Notes: generated by a model not told the origin, from the sequence alone. A stretch of DNA of 61,904 nt from Dehalococcoidia bacterium (GCA_040902535.1 JBBDXD010000027.1:1-61904); one strand, 5' to 3'. Shown: positions 16,970 through 25,588, counted from the stretch's first letter. Program-made: numbers and translations.

Positions 16970-18861
16970 TGTCCAGGTCCGCGTCACTGCCGATAGCCGA
17001 CGACCGCCCCCGCGTCATGCAAGTAGCCGACGTGCGCCCTCTGCTGGCGCGCCATGCCCTCGCCATCGTGCTTGCGGTCGCGCTCGGCGCCCTGCTCGTC
17101 TTCCCGCGCTGGTGGATGCTCACCACCGACCCGCCGGAGGGCGCGCGCGTACCGGTCTCCGTCTGGGGCGCCTGGGGCATGGGCTCCGACGAAGCGCTGC
17201 AGACAGTAACGCTACGCGATGCGTACGACGGCGAGTTGCCCGTGCGCTCGCCGCACCTGGTGAACCACCGCAACGACTCGCTGCAGGCCGGCGCCGGCTG
17301 GCAGCAGTTCATCGGCATGGGCGGTCACGTGTTTGGCGGACCCTTCGAGTCGCTCGCGGTCGTCTCCACGGTGATGGGCATTGCGGCGTTCATGATGCTC
17401 TACGTGCTCGCGTACAACCTGACCGGCTCCAGGCTCGCCGCCGCGTCCGCGCTGCCGCTTGCGGCGCTCTTCGGGCTCGTCATGTACCGTCTCGACGAGT
17501 ACACGGCGCGCAACATGTGGCGGTACATCGAACCGTTCCTCACGCTTCAGACCGACCGTGAATTCTTGCCGTGGACGCGATTTCTGTCGCCGATCGTGAC
17601 GCTCGCGACGTTCTTCACGCTCGCGTGGTCACTTCCGCGCGCGGCGAAGACCGGCGAACTCCGCTGGTGCGTCGTTGCTGCCCTCGCGCTGGCGCTGCTC
17701 GTCTATTCCTACGTCTTCTACTGGTCGGCCGCCGCGCTCGCAATCGCGTTCTGGCTCGGGCTGCTGCTCGTGCGGCGCGACTTCGATGCCGCGCGGCGCG
17801 TGCTGCTCGTGGGCATCGCGGCGGTCCTCATCGCGCTGCCGGAGTTTGCGATCGTCGCCAACAAGAGTCTTACGTCGACGGAGGATATCCAGGGCCGGGT
17901 CGGCCAGGGCGAACTCGGCATCATCTGGGTAGAGACTTCGGAGATCTTGGCCCGGCTCCTGGCCGGTCTGCCATTTATGTTCGTGCTCCTGCGCCGCCGC
18001 ACGGTCGAAGGTGGCTTCTACGTCGCATTGTTCGTGGCGCCGCTGGTGCTCGCGATGTTCGACGGCGTCGTGCCGCAGTCATGGCACTTCCGTTCGCAGG
18101 TCTGGTCCGCGTTCGCGATTCCGGCGTTCATCGCCGGCGGCGCCGAGTTCTACCGCATGCTCGGCGAAGGCGGCCAGCGTTTTGCGATGCGCGGCCTCGC
18201 CGTCGCCGCCGTGCTCGCGTCCGTATACCTTGCGGCGTTCCAGGTGCGAGTGACGACCCTCGTCGACGACGCGTACGCCGTGAGCGACGACGAGCACGCC
18301 GCCTTCGAGTGGATCGAGGACAACGTCAGCACCCGTGAGACCGTCGCCAGTCCGAGCGTCATCACGACGCTCATGCTCGCCAACCTGACGCCGGCGTCGG
18401 GCTACATCATCGGTGGCTATAACCCCGTCGTGAGCGACGACGAGCTTATCGACCGCTTCCTCCGCATCCAGACGGCATACGGCTACGACGAAGCCGTGAC
18501 GTTCGAGCGGCTCGATCCGCGCTATTTCGGTGTCGAGAACGTTCCTTCGATCGAGCTTCAACGCCAGGTCGAAATGCGGGCCGCGTACTATAACTTCTAC
18601 TGGGAAGTCTTCACGCCGGACGTATACGAAGAGCGCATCCCCGCGTGGCGCGAGCGGTTCCGCGCACTCGCCGGAGAAGAGAACGTCCTCGCGGCGTATC
18701 CCGTCGAATACCTGTACTGCGGCCCGCGCGAGCGTTTCTGGCCGATGCCATCGCCCGCACCCGGCACCTACGTGCGCCCCGCCTTCGAGCGCGACACCGT
18801 CACCGTCTACGCCATCGTCGAGGCAGACGATCCGCAGGCCGCGCCCTTCGCCGGCTGTTAG
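16969..18861 (+). CDS. Large multi-pass membrane protein, probable GT-C-like glycosyltransferase
   Basis: About 630 residues, with a first membrane helix near residues 31-52 (LAIVLAVALGALLVFPRWWM), roughly ten further hydrophobic segments to residue ~430, and a soluble C-terminal domain of ~190 residues with NVSTRETVASPSVITTLMLA. The topology is that of GT-C enzymes, which use lipid-linked sugars outside the membrane, although a clear DxD/DxE in the first loop is not obvious (the first loop contains GSDEALQT). ATG overlaps the previous TGA. Its stop TAG (18859-18861) touches the left 61-bp dnaN-tail repeat, so this is the end of the cluster. Confidence 0.72.
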   Translation: MSRSASLPIADDRPRVMQVADVRPLLARHALAIVLAVALGALLVFPRWWMLTTDPPEGARVPVSVWGAWGMGSDEALQTVTLRDAYDGELPVRSPHLVNHRNDSLQAGAGWQQFIGMGGHVFGGPFESLAVVSTVMGIAAFMMLYVLAYNLTGSRLAAASALPLAALFGLVMYRLDEYTARNMWRYIEPFLTLQTDREFLPWTRFLSPIVTLATFFTLAWSLPRAAKTGELRWCVVAALALALLVYSYVFYWSAAALAIAFWLGLLLVRRDFDAARRVLLVGIAAVLIALPEFAIVANKSLTSTEDIQGRVGQGELGIIWVETSEILARLLAGLPFMFVLLRRRTVEGGFYVALFVAPLVLAMFDGVVPQSWHFRSQVWSAFAIPAFIAGGAEFYRMLGEGGQRFAMRGLAVAAVLASVYLAAFQVRVTTLVDDAYAVSDDEHAAFEWIEDNVSTRETVASPSVITTLMLANLTPASGYIIGGYNPVVSDDELIDRFLRIQTAYGYDEAVTFERLDPRYFGVENVPSIELQRQVEMRAAYYNFYWEVFTPDVYEERIPAWRERFRALAGEENVLAAYPVEYLYCGPRERFWPMPSPAPGTYVRPAFERDTVTVYAIVEADDPQAAPFAGC

Positions 18862-18920
18862 CTCACCACTGCACGAACATCGGCATGACGACGTGGACGT
18901 AGTTCTCGCTGTCCACGGGG
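18860..18920. repeat. Left 61-bp direct repeat, copy of dnaN 3' end
   Basis: These 61 bp are identical to 20575-20635, which is the last part of dnaN including its stop codon. On the minus strand this copy still encodes DSENYVHVVMPMFVQW and stop, but lacks the rest of dnaN. Weaker similarity continues for about 15 bp (AATGACGC). Together with the right copy it brackets hipBA exactly, like attL/attR of an element integrated at a gene's 3' end. Confidence 0.9.
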
Positions 18921-18942
18921 AATGACGCGCCGGATCCACACG

Positions 18943-20184
18943 TCAATGAGTGGAAGACATCGTGCGCAGAGCTTTCAGTTGATTGTCGAATACGGTGCGC
19001 AGTTCGGGCGGCATGTTCGGAATGTCGTTCTGTATGGCATCCGCCGAGGATGGCGCGCGCTGCACCATGTCTTGAACGATCTCGTTCGCTCGACGTTTTG
19101 AGAGCCCCCAACTCGATGCCTCGTTCACGAGACGCTCGCCCGCGACATGATCGATTCGCCGAACGTCGTCGATGAACATCGCCATCTCTCTTGTGGTGGT
19201 TGCGTACAGCAGTGTCGAGATCAGGTCATACAATGGTGCGAATCGGAGGACGCCAAGCTCATCATGCATGATCGAAAAGTTCTTTCCGTGGGCGTCCGCA
19301 TTGCCGATGATCACATTGAACGTCACTGCACGTAGCAACCTCTCGAGCGAATCCGTATCGGCAGACGCGCGAAGGATCGCCGCAACCTGGCGCAAGGAAG
19401 GGCCACCATCGGCCTGGTACTTTTTCGTTGGATGGATCCCGAGCGCCTGACAAAAATCCTCCTGATGGATCCGCTCGACGTTGCCATCCGGGTGGACTAC
19501 GCGGTCGTAGCGTTCGACGATCAACACCTCGCGTCCGCCGATGGTCGCAGTCTCGACATTCGCGACCTGCAGTCCCATGCGTTTCGCGACGCGCATGCAG
19601 AACGCCTCGTTTGCGACGGTGGCAGGATAAGCGGCGGTTTCGGGCTTGAATATGTGCGTCGAGGGCGTGCCGTCAACGGGTCTTCCCCACGATCCATCGG
19701 GCATGCGCGTGAGTACGAGTTTCTCCTGCACACCCGCGAGCGACAGACGCACTCGAGCATCCACGCCAAGCGGCGCATCCTTCAGACTTCTGATGCGCTC
19801 CTCTAACTCCCGCTGGCTCATCGGTTCGGCACGGAGCGTTGTCGGTGGCGGAGGTGCTGGCCAATCGACGGGTTGGATTACGAGTGCGCCCGCGCATTCC
19901 CGCCCCAATGCCTCTATGAGCGAGTAGGTATCACTCTCGCGCACATCCAGTTCGGCCGCGATGAGTCGCCGGACGTCGCCTTCGGGTAGTAAGCCGTCGA
20001 GGAACGAACGCACAACCGAATTCGGATAGTGGCTGGGCGTCAACGGTAGTGCCACGGAAAGCAGGGGGGTGCCGGCTTCGTACTTCCGAAGTGCCTCGTC
20101 GGTGTAGGTCAGGCGTAGCTGTGTCCGGTGACGTTCAATCATTGCGACCGCGGCGCCGTATAGCCAGACCGCAAGCCCCTGCAT
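18943..20184 (-). CDS. hipA: HipA-type serine/threonine kinase toxin
   Basis: The 413-residue protein is a full-length HipA: N-terminal subdomain with SVALPLTPSHYPNSVVRSFL and LLPEG, the SLAGVQEKL loop holding the autophosphorylated Ser, THIFKPE with the ATP-binding Lys, the catalytic NADAHGKNFS and the metal-binding APLYDLIST. HipA kinases phosphorylate glutamyl-tRNA synthetase or other targets and induce dormancy; HipB neutralises them. The ATG at 20184 overlaps the hipB stop (TGATG). Base composition looks lower in GC than flanking genes. Only 22 bp separate its stop from the left dnaN-tail repeat. Confidence 0.93.
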   Translation of the reverse strand: MQGLAVWLYGAAVAMIERHRTQLRLTYTDEALRKYEAGTPLLSVALPLTPSHYPNSVVRSFLDGLLPEGDVRRLIAAELDVRESDTYSLIEALGRECAGALVIQPVDWPAPPPPTTLRAEPMSQRELEERIRSLKDAPLGVDARVRLSLAGVQEKLVLTRMPDGSWGRPVDGTPSTHIFKPETAAYPATVANEAFCMRVAKRMGLQVANVETATIGGREVLIVERYDRVVHPDGNVERIHQEDFCQALGIHPTKKYQADGGPSLRQVAAILRASADTDSLERLLRAVTFNVIIGNADAHGKNFSIMHDELGVLRFAPLYDLISTLLYATTTREMAMFIDDVRRIDHVAGERLVNEASSWGLSKRRANEIVQDMVQRAPSSADAIQNDIPNMPPELRTVFDNQLKALRTMSSTH

Positions 20185-20414
20185 CACCAATCTGCCTTCT
20201 GCAATGTGATCCGGATCCCTAGATGCCTCAGTATCTCCAGCAGCCGGCGGACCTGCTCCGTCTCCTTACCCTGTTCCAGTTCCGAGAGGTAGTACCGGCT
20301 TACGCCGGAGAGCTCGGCTAGCTGGCTCTGCGTGAGACCAGCTTGCTTACGAAAGTGCCGTATGCCCGAGCCCAGTGATTGGGCGCTGTAGATTCGATAG
20401 GGATGGTCGCTCAC
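20184..20414 (-). CDS. hipB: HipB-type XRE-family antitoxin/repressor
   Basis: This 76-residue Cro/CI helix-turn-helix protein has IRHFRKQAGLTQSQLAELSGVSRYYLSELEQGKETEQVRRLLEIL, a clean XRE domain. In hipBA modules HipB binds HipA and represses the operon. GTG start at 20414 with AGGAGG eight bases upstream. Three operator-like repeats overlap its promoter, consistent with autoregulation. It is translationally coupled to hipA. Confidence 0.92.
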   Translation of the reverse strand: MSDHPYRIYSAQSLGSGIRHFRKQAGLTQSQLAELSGVSRYYLSELEQGKETEQVRRLLEILRHLGIRITLQKADW

Positions 20415-20434
20415 CGGTACCCCTCCTATTCAGA

Positions 20435-20527
20435 TGTGGGGATTTCCCGGCATTGTACACGCTCATCCTCAATGTGTCGATATTCTCACATTTAGGTCGG
20501 TGACAGTTATGTGAGGATATCCCGACA
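20435..20527 (-). promoter_or_regulatory. hipBA promoter with three operator-like repeats
   Basis: A minus-strand promoter reads TCGACA (20480-20475), 17-bp spacer, TACAAT (20457-20452). Three related near-palindromes surround it: TGTGGGGATTTCCCGGCA at 20435-20452 just downstream of the -10, TGTCGATATTCTCACA at 20475-20490 over the -35 in the opposite sense, and TGTGAGGATATCCCGACA at 20510-20527 upstream. A weaker fourth copy may lie at 20534-20549. The shared core GGATATCC-like palindrome and placement fit repression by HipB dimers. Confidence 0.72.
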
Positions 20528-20574
20528 CTCTCGTGTGGGGTTCGCAACAAACGTTGCCAGCACCAGGGGCCCTC

Positions 20575-20635
20575 AGCTCACCACTGCACGAACATCGGCA
20601 TGACGACGTGGACGTAGTTCTCGCTGTCCACGGGG
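20575..20635. repeat. Right 61-bp direct repeat (native dnaN 3' end)
   Basis: Identical to 18860-18920, at a spacing of 1,715 bp. This copy is continuous with the complete dnaN gene and contains its stop codon at 20578-20580. Confidence 0.9.
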
Positions 20636-21711
20636 CGAATGACGCCGGGCTGTGAAGGCCCCGTCGTCTCGAGCGCAACGCGCCCGCCATCGAGTACCTG
20701 CAGCACTTCCTGCAGGTACTTGCCGTTGAAGGCGATCTTAGAGGCTTCGCCTTCGACCTGCGCGTCCAGATCGCCGTGGTTGTCGCCGATCTCTTCGGCA
20801 CGGGCGGCGATCGTCATCTTGCCCGGCGCGCCGCCCTCGCCGCCTTCGAAGGTGATGCGGACGATGCCGCTGCCATCGCGCGCGAAGATCGAGGCGATCT
20901 TCGTCTCCTGCAGGAAGTCGCGCACTTCCACGACGGCGCGACTGCCCCACTCTTTCGGGATCAGGCGGCTGTAGTCCGGGAAGGTGCCCTGGATGAGCTG
21001 CGCCACCAGTTCGATGTCCTTGAGCTGGAACAGCACCTGCGTGCGGTTCGCGTTGAACGTCATCTGCACCGGGTCGTCCTGGTCCTGCAGCAGGCGATTC
21101 AACTCGGACAGCGCGCGCGCCGGCACGATCACTTCCTGCTTCTCGGCGACCTTCTTCTTGAGCTTGAGATGCCGCACGGCGAGCCTGAAGCCATCGGCGG
21201 CTGCCAACGTCAGCGTGTCACCATCGAGCACGACGTCGACGCCCGTCAGCACCGGCCGCGAGTCATCGGTCGCGGCCGAAAAGACGACCTGCGTGATCGC
21301 TTCGCGGAGCGCCTTCGGGTCGATCTCCAGCGTGCCGCCGTCCTCGATCGCCGGGATCGGCGGGAAGTCGTCGGCATCGATGCCGCCGATCGTCGCTTCG
21401 TTGCGGGCGCATTTCACCTTGAGTTGCTTCGACCGCGGCGCCAGCGTCAGTTCGATCTTGTCCTGCGGCAGCGAGTTCACGAAATCGCTCAGCAGCCGTG
21501 ACTGGACGGTGATCGCCCCTTCTTCCTCGATCTGGCCGCCAATCCAGCACGTCAGCGCGATATCGAGATTGGTCGCCGCGAGCTTGATGCGCCCGCCATC
21601 GGTCGAGATCAGGACGTTCGACGTTATCGGCAGCGTGCTGCGCACGGCCACCGCTCGCCCGACGATGCCAAGGCCTCTCGCCAGGTTTTCCTGGAGACAC
21701 GTCACCTTCAT
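20578..21711 (-). CDS. dnaN: DNA polymerase III beta subunit (sliding clamp)
   Basis: The 377-residue protein shows the three-fold clamp architecture: N-domain MKVTCLQENLARGLGIVGRAV with LPITSNVLI, middle domain with DFPPIPAIED and DSRPVLTGV, and C-domain with IQGTFPDYSRLIPKE and the terminal VVMPMFVQW, close to the canonical M-P-M-R tail. It tethers Pol III to DNA. I prefer the ATG at 21711, with AGGTGAG upstream, because the promoter would place the transcript start about 3 bp before the alternative start at 21732. Its 3' end is duplicated at 18860. dnaA and gyrase genes are not nearby. Confidence 0.95.
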   Translation of the reverse strand: MKVTCLQENLARGLGIVGRAVAVRSTLPITSNVLISTDGGRIKLAATNLDIALTCWIGGQIEEEGAITVQSRLLSDFVNSLPQDKIELTLAPRSKQLKVKCARNEATIGGIDADDFPPIPAIEDGGTLEIDPKALREAITQVVFSAATDDSRPVLTGVDVVLDGDTLTLAAADGFRLAVRHLKLKKKVAEKQEVIVPARALSELNRLLQDQDDPVQMTFNANRTQVLFQLKDIELVAQLIQGTFPDYSRLIPKEWGSRAVVEVRDFLQETKIASIFARDGSGIVRITFEGGEGGAPGKMTIAARAEEIGDNHGDLDAQVEGEASKIAFNGKYLQEVLQVLDGGRVALETTGPSQPGVIRPVDSENYVHVVMPMFVQW

Positions 21712-21741
21712 TGCGCTCACCTGTGTAATCACTTTTCGGGG

Positions 21742-21770
21742 AGTATACGATCGCGCTTAACAAGCGACAA
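21742..21770 (-). promoter_or_regulatory. dnaN promoter
   Basis: On the minus strand TTGTCG (21770-21765), a 17-bp spacer and TATACT (21747-21742) form a good sigma-70 type promoter. It places the transcript start near 21735 and supports the ATG at 21711. Confidence 0.65.
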
Positions 21771-21846
21771 TAGATCAACGCGCGTGATCAGATCTCATCA
21801 CTATGTCTACTTCTCCCATGGCAACTCGGGGGTGTACAGATGCACG

Positions 21847-22515
21847 TCACACGTCCCCAACAACCAGCTCCATCGGAAACTCCTCCAGCGACGCGATCAC
21901 CAGCGCGACGCCCGCCACCGGTGCTGCTGCCGTCTCCGTCGCGCGGAGCTGCACGACGTGCGTGCCCGCGCGCAACGCCGACGTAACGCCATTGACGCTG
22001 TCCTCGATGGCGACGCATTCGCGCGGCGCCAGGCCAAGCTTCGATGCGGCGAGCACGTACGGCGCCGGGTTCGGCTTGGTATGTTCGACCATCTCCGCGG
22101 CGGAGATCGCGTCGAAGAGCCCGTCGAGACCGGCGGCGTGCAGGATCGCATCCACCCAGCGCGAATACGACGCCGTGCACAGCCCGATCGGCACGCCCCG
22201 CGACTTCAGACGATCGATCAGTTCGCGCGCGCCGGGCAGCGGCGATCGTGGCCTGCGCAGGCGCTCCATGAGCGGCGCCTCGTACTCCTCGATGACGTCG
22301 TCGAGCGCGACGGGCAGCTGCTTCAGCTTGATCAGCCCGCCCCACGTGATCGGCGTCGCGCTGCCGATGAACTGCGCGTACTCTTCGGTGCCTACGCTCG
22401 TGCCGTAGCGCGCGAGGACATCGCTGATCGCTTCGAAGAACGCGGGCTCGCTGTCGGTGAGCACGCCGTCCATGTCGAAGATGACGCCGCGAAAGGGCTT
22501 CCGCGCTCCGCTCAC
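21847..22515 (-). CDS. HAD-superfamily hydrolase, beta-phosphoglucomutase/phosphatase type
   Basis: The 222-residue protein has HAD motif I VIFDMDGVLTDSEP, motif II GLCTASYSR, motif III Lys in EHTKPNPAPY and motif IV AIEDSVNGVTSALRAG, with a helical cap after motif I (subclass IA). Members are phosphosugar phosphatases or beta-phosphoglucomutases; the substrate is not readable. Start GTG at 22515 overlaps the dcd stop (GTGA), so it is co-translated with dcd. Confidence 0.87.
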   Translation of the reverse strand: MSGARKPFRGVIFDMDGVLTDSEPAFFEAISDVLARYGTSVGTEEYAQFIGSATPITWGGLIKLKQLPVALDDVIEEYEAPLMERLRRPRSPLPGARELIDRLKSRGVPIGLCTASYSRWVDAILHAAGLDGLFDAISAAEMVEHTKPNPAPYVLAASKLGLAPRECVAIEDSVNGVTSALRAGTHVVQLRATETAAAPVAGVALVIASLEEFPMELVVGDV

Positions 22516-23084
22516 TCGCCAGCTTCGAATTCGGTGAACGCGCGGCTCGGCGTCGGCGCCATCTGCCCCTGGTACTTGCTCCGGAGGCCGGGACTGCCGT
22601 ACGGCCGGTCGACCGGCGTCGACATGCGCAGGAAGCTCAGTTGGCCGATCTTCATGCCGAAGTGCAGCGCGATCGGCATCTTGGCGACATTCGACAACTC
22701 CAGCGTCAGCTTGCCCGTCCATCCCGGGTCGACGAACCCCGCCGTCGCGTGGATCAGCAGGCCAATGCGCCCGAGCGAGCTTTTTCCTTCGACCTGCGCC
22801 AGGATGTCGTCGGGCAGCGTCACCACTTGGAGCGTACTCGCCAGCACGAACTCGCCGGGATGGATGAAAAACGGGCGGTCATCGCCGATCACCACCTCTT
22901 CGGTCAGATCATCCATCTGCTCGCGCACGTCGATGTACGGACGGCTGCTCACCTTGAACACGCGAAACACGCGGTCCAGGTGCACGTCGACGCTGGCAGG
23001 CTGGATGTCCTGCTCGTCGAGCGGCGTGATGACGAGACGCCCGCCGGCGAGTTCTTCCTTGATCGTGCGGTCGCTCAAGACCAT
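22512..23084 (-). CDS. dcd: dCTP deaminase
   Basis: The 190-residue product starts at the ATG at 23084, preceded by GGAGGG. It has the dCTP deaminase core: SSLGRIGLLIHATAGFVDPGWTGKLTLELSN, holding the catalytic Glu region, and IHPGEFVLASTLQVV. The enzyme deaminates dCTP to dUTP, or in bifunctional forms directly to dUMP, feeding thymidylate synthesis. Which of the two is present cannot be decided here. A HAD phosphatase is translationally coupled downstream. Confidence 0.92.
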   Translation of the reverse strand: MVLSDRTIKEELAGGRLVITPLDEQDIQPASVDVHLDRVFRVFKVSSRPYIDVREQMDDLTEEVVIGDDRPFFIHPGEFVLASTLQVVTLPDDILAQVEGKSSLGRIGLLIHATAGFVDPGWTGKLTLELSNVAKMPIALHFGMKIGQLSFLRMSTPVDRPYGSPGLRSKYQGQMAPTPSRAFTEFEAGE

Positions 23085-23252
23085 GCGGCGCTGTCCCTCC
23101 GATCGGCGGATCGTACCGAAGTGAGACTGTTCGAACCACACGCGATACGAGCACCGACTTGGATACCGCGACAATGCTGCGATACCTGCCGGCCGAACGA
23201 CTCACGACCGGCGACCGATCGGCTATCGTGCAACGGCAAGGAGGTGACGGGC

Positions 23253-24058
23253 ATGGGTGAGCGGTACAGGGACCACGTCGTCGTGATCACGGGCGGCGGA
23301 CGAGGCATCGGCCGCGCGACCGCGCTCGAGTTCGCCGCCGAAGGCGCGACCTGCGTGCTCGCCGGGCGGCGCATGGACGTGCTGCACGTCGCGGCCCTGG
23401 AAGTGCGCAAGGCGGGCGGCAAAGCCGAAGTCGTGCGCTGCGACGTCATGCAAGACCAGGACTGCAGCACCTGGCCGGGTGGACCGCCGGAACGCTCGGA
23501 CGTATCGACGTGCTCGTGAACAACGCCGGCGTCGTGGCCGGCGGCCGCCTCGACGAGATCGAGAAGGAAGACATCGGACGCATGGTCGGCGTGAACGTCT
23601 GGGCGCCCCTGCGCCTGACGCAGATCGTCGTGCCGCACATGCGGGCACGGCGCAGCGGCACGATCGTAAACCTGTCGTCGATGGCCGGGCGCATCGGCGT
23701 GCCGTACTACGCCCCGTACAGCGCAGCGAAGTACGCGATGCGCGGGTTCAGCGAGTCACTGCGCCGCGAACTGAGGCCGGACGGCATTCACGTCATGGCC
23801 GTCTACCCCGGCGGCACCGCCACCGACATGATGGAGAACGTCGAGTTTGAGCGCTTCGGCATGGGCGTTGCCACCGCCGAACGGGTCGCGCGCGCCATCC
23901 TCAACGGCGTGCGATGGCGCCTGCCCGAGGTCTTCATCGGCATCAGCGAATCGATCGCCGCGCATCTCAATGACCTGATGCCGTGTGGCATGGACATCGG
24001 CGTGGACCTGTTCCGCGAGCAGTTCCACGACGCCGTGCGCAACCAACGGACGACGTAG
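23253..24058 (+). pseudogene. Short-chain dehydrogenase/reductase, interrupted by a frameshift
   Basis: The N-terminal part (ATG 23253, SD AAGGAGGTGA) carries VVITGGGRGIGRATALEF and runs to RCDVMQDQDC. A +1-type shift near 23460 moves the frame; the continuation LAGWTAGTLGRIDVLVNNAG is intact and runs to 24058 with NLSSMAGRIGVPYYAPYSAAKYA, holding the catalytic Ser, Tyr and Lys. Restoring one base near the GGACTGC sequence gives a complete classical SDR of about 268 residues. Either a recent pseudogene or a sequencing indel; all catalytic residues survive, which favours the latter. Substrate unknown. Confidence 0.75.
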
Positions 24059-24130
24059 CGGCTGCGCCGCTACGACAGACAGCAGAGCGGCCATGCCGCC
24101 ACAACAGAAAGGCTACGCCGCTCGCCCACC

Positions 24131-24190
24131 TCTGTTGTCTGTTGTTTGTTGTCTGTTGTTTCCCGGTCTGTTTTGTTGTGTGTTGTGTTC
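24131..24190. repeat. Heptad repeat, TGTTGTC type (locus 5)
   Basis: About eight 7-bp units (TCTGTTG, TTTGTTG, TCTGTTT, TGTTGTG) lie between the convergent SDR and hydrolase genes. The units are nearly the same as at 6366-6400. Confidence 0.78.
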
Positions 24191-24195
24191 CGTCG

Positions 24196-25068
24196 TCACG
24201 CCCCGTACTCCCCCTCCCCCCGCACGTCCCGCCCCGCCTCCACATCGTCGATGAACTCAAACACCGCCTGCTTCCAGAGCTGCGGCCGGTAGTCCGGCGT
24301 CGAGTGGGCGGCCCGCCGGACCGTCGCGAAACGCGAGGTGCGGATCAGGCCATGGTCGCGGCTCGCGCACGGGTAGAAGTCATCCCACTCGCCGCATGAC
24401 ACCAGCGTCGGCGCCACGATCAGCGGCGTCCGCGCCGTCAGGTCGGGCCGGTCGCGCACAGCGACGCACGCCGCGATGTAACCCTCGTCTGTCATCACTT
24501 CCAACTTCCGGCGGTTCTTCGCGTCCTGCCACTCGACGCTCATCTCGGCGAGCGCCGCGTACTGGTCGCGCTCGTGGCGGTAGCGCACTTCGCGCTCGAC
24601 CAGTTCCTTCATGCCATGCTTCTCGACGATCGTGATCCAGCGGTCGCACGTCGCACGAAAACCTTCCTCGACCTGTACCGTCTCCGGATCGCCTCCGCCG
24701 TTTCCTGCCGTCGTGTCGCAGAGGAGCAGCGACTGCACGCGCTCCGGGTAGTCGCACGCGAACTGCGCGCTGATCATGCCGCCCATCGAGACGCCGCCGA
24801 TGTGCGCGCGCTCGATATCGAGGTGATCGAGCAGGGCCGCCAGGTCCGCAGCGAACTGCGGCAGCGAGAACGTCGCCGGCGGCGGCACGCTCGTGCTGCC
24901 GTGGCCGCGCGCGTCGTACAGCACGAGCCGGACGCGTTCGCGGAATGCGTCGATGACCGGCGGCCATTGCGGCGTCGGCCCGGCGAAGCCATGCGACAGG
25001 ACGAGCGTCGGGCCGCTGCCCTGCGCGTCGTACCAGAGGTCGATGCCGTTGATGCGTGCGGTGGGCAA
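24196..25068 (-). CDS. Alpha/beta hydrolase
   Basis: The 290-residue protein has the oxyanion loop LVLSHGFAGPTPQWPPV, the strand LVLYDARGHGSTS, the nucleophile elbow GVSMGGM (Ser near residue 95) and a late acid/His region (CGEWDDFY, AAHSTPDY). This is the 3-oxoadipate enol-lactonase/esterase type. Start is TTG at 25068. It may be co-transcribed with the small membrane protein gene just upstream. Substrate unknown. Confidence 0.85.
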   Translation of the reverse strand: MPTARINGIDLWYDAQGSGPTLVLSHGFAGPTPQWPPVIDAFRERVRLVLYDARGHGSTSVPPPATFSLPQFAADLAALLDHLDIERAHIGGVSMGGMISAQFACDYPERVQSLLLCDTTAGNGGGDPETVQVEEGFRATCDRWITIVEKHGMKELVEREVRYRHERDQYAALAEMSVEWQDAKNRRKLEVMTDEGYIAACVAVRDRPDLTARTPLIVAPTLVSCGEWDDFYPCASRDHGLIRTSRFATVRRAAHSTPDYRPQLWKQAVFEFIDDVEAGRDVRGEGEYGA

Positions 25069-25074
25069 TCCGGG

Positions 25075-25407
25075 TCAGCCCTCGCGGCGGGCGGAACTCG
25101 CGGGGTGAGGGCCCTCGGTGCGGGGCGCCCACAAGGGATCGCCCGGCTTGCGGGCGGCGCCGGCCGCGTTGCGGCGTTGTGCGGCAGCGCGCGGGGGGAA
25201 TGCACCGTTCAGCGCGGCTATGGTCAGCAGGATCCCGGATACGGCCATCGAAGCGAAGAACAACAACACCCACGCCGCGAACATGGCGCCGCCGATGCCG
25301 AGCGCGCCGGGCGCCGGCGACCAGAGCACGATCGCTCCGAAGACGAGCCAGAGCCCGGTAAACAGGAAGCCGTTGAGCGCCTGCCGATACGTGACGGACC
25401 GCATCAT
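25075..25407 (-). CDS. Small two-helix membrane protein
   Basis: The 110-residue product has two membrane helices (LNGFLFTGLWLVFGAIVLW and MFAAWVLLFFASMAVSGILL) followed by a charged Ala/Arg-rich tail. I chose the ATG at 25407 because the frame upstream lacks hydrophobic or conserved content. No family recognised; it may be a membrane-anchored accessory protein. Confidence 0.6.
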   Translation of the reverse strand: MMRSVTYRQALNGFLFTGLWLVFGAIVLWSPAPGALGIGGAMFAAWVLLFFASMAVSGILLTIAALNGAFPPRAAAQRRNAAGAARKPGDPLWAPRTEGPHPASSARREG

Positions 25408-25588
25408 CGACAGGATCGTATCACATGCTGTTCGGGCATCTGTTCTAGTGTAAAGGCCGCGCACCCGACGCATCTCTGTGGGTGGCAATTTCATCCGCGA
25501 TGTGATCCGCGAGTGCGCTGCATGGACGTACACCGACGCGCGCTGCGATGAAGCAGGCTTTGCCCCTGTTGGCTGATTGCACCGAGGC

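Noticed and set aside
18863-19111. Minus-strand frame ending in the dnaN tail
   Set aside because: It is hipA antisense-frame sequence joined to the orphan dnaN tail copy; not a gene.
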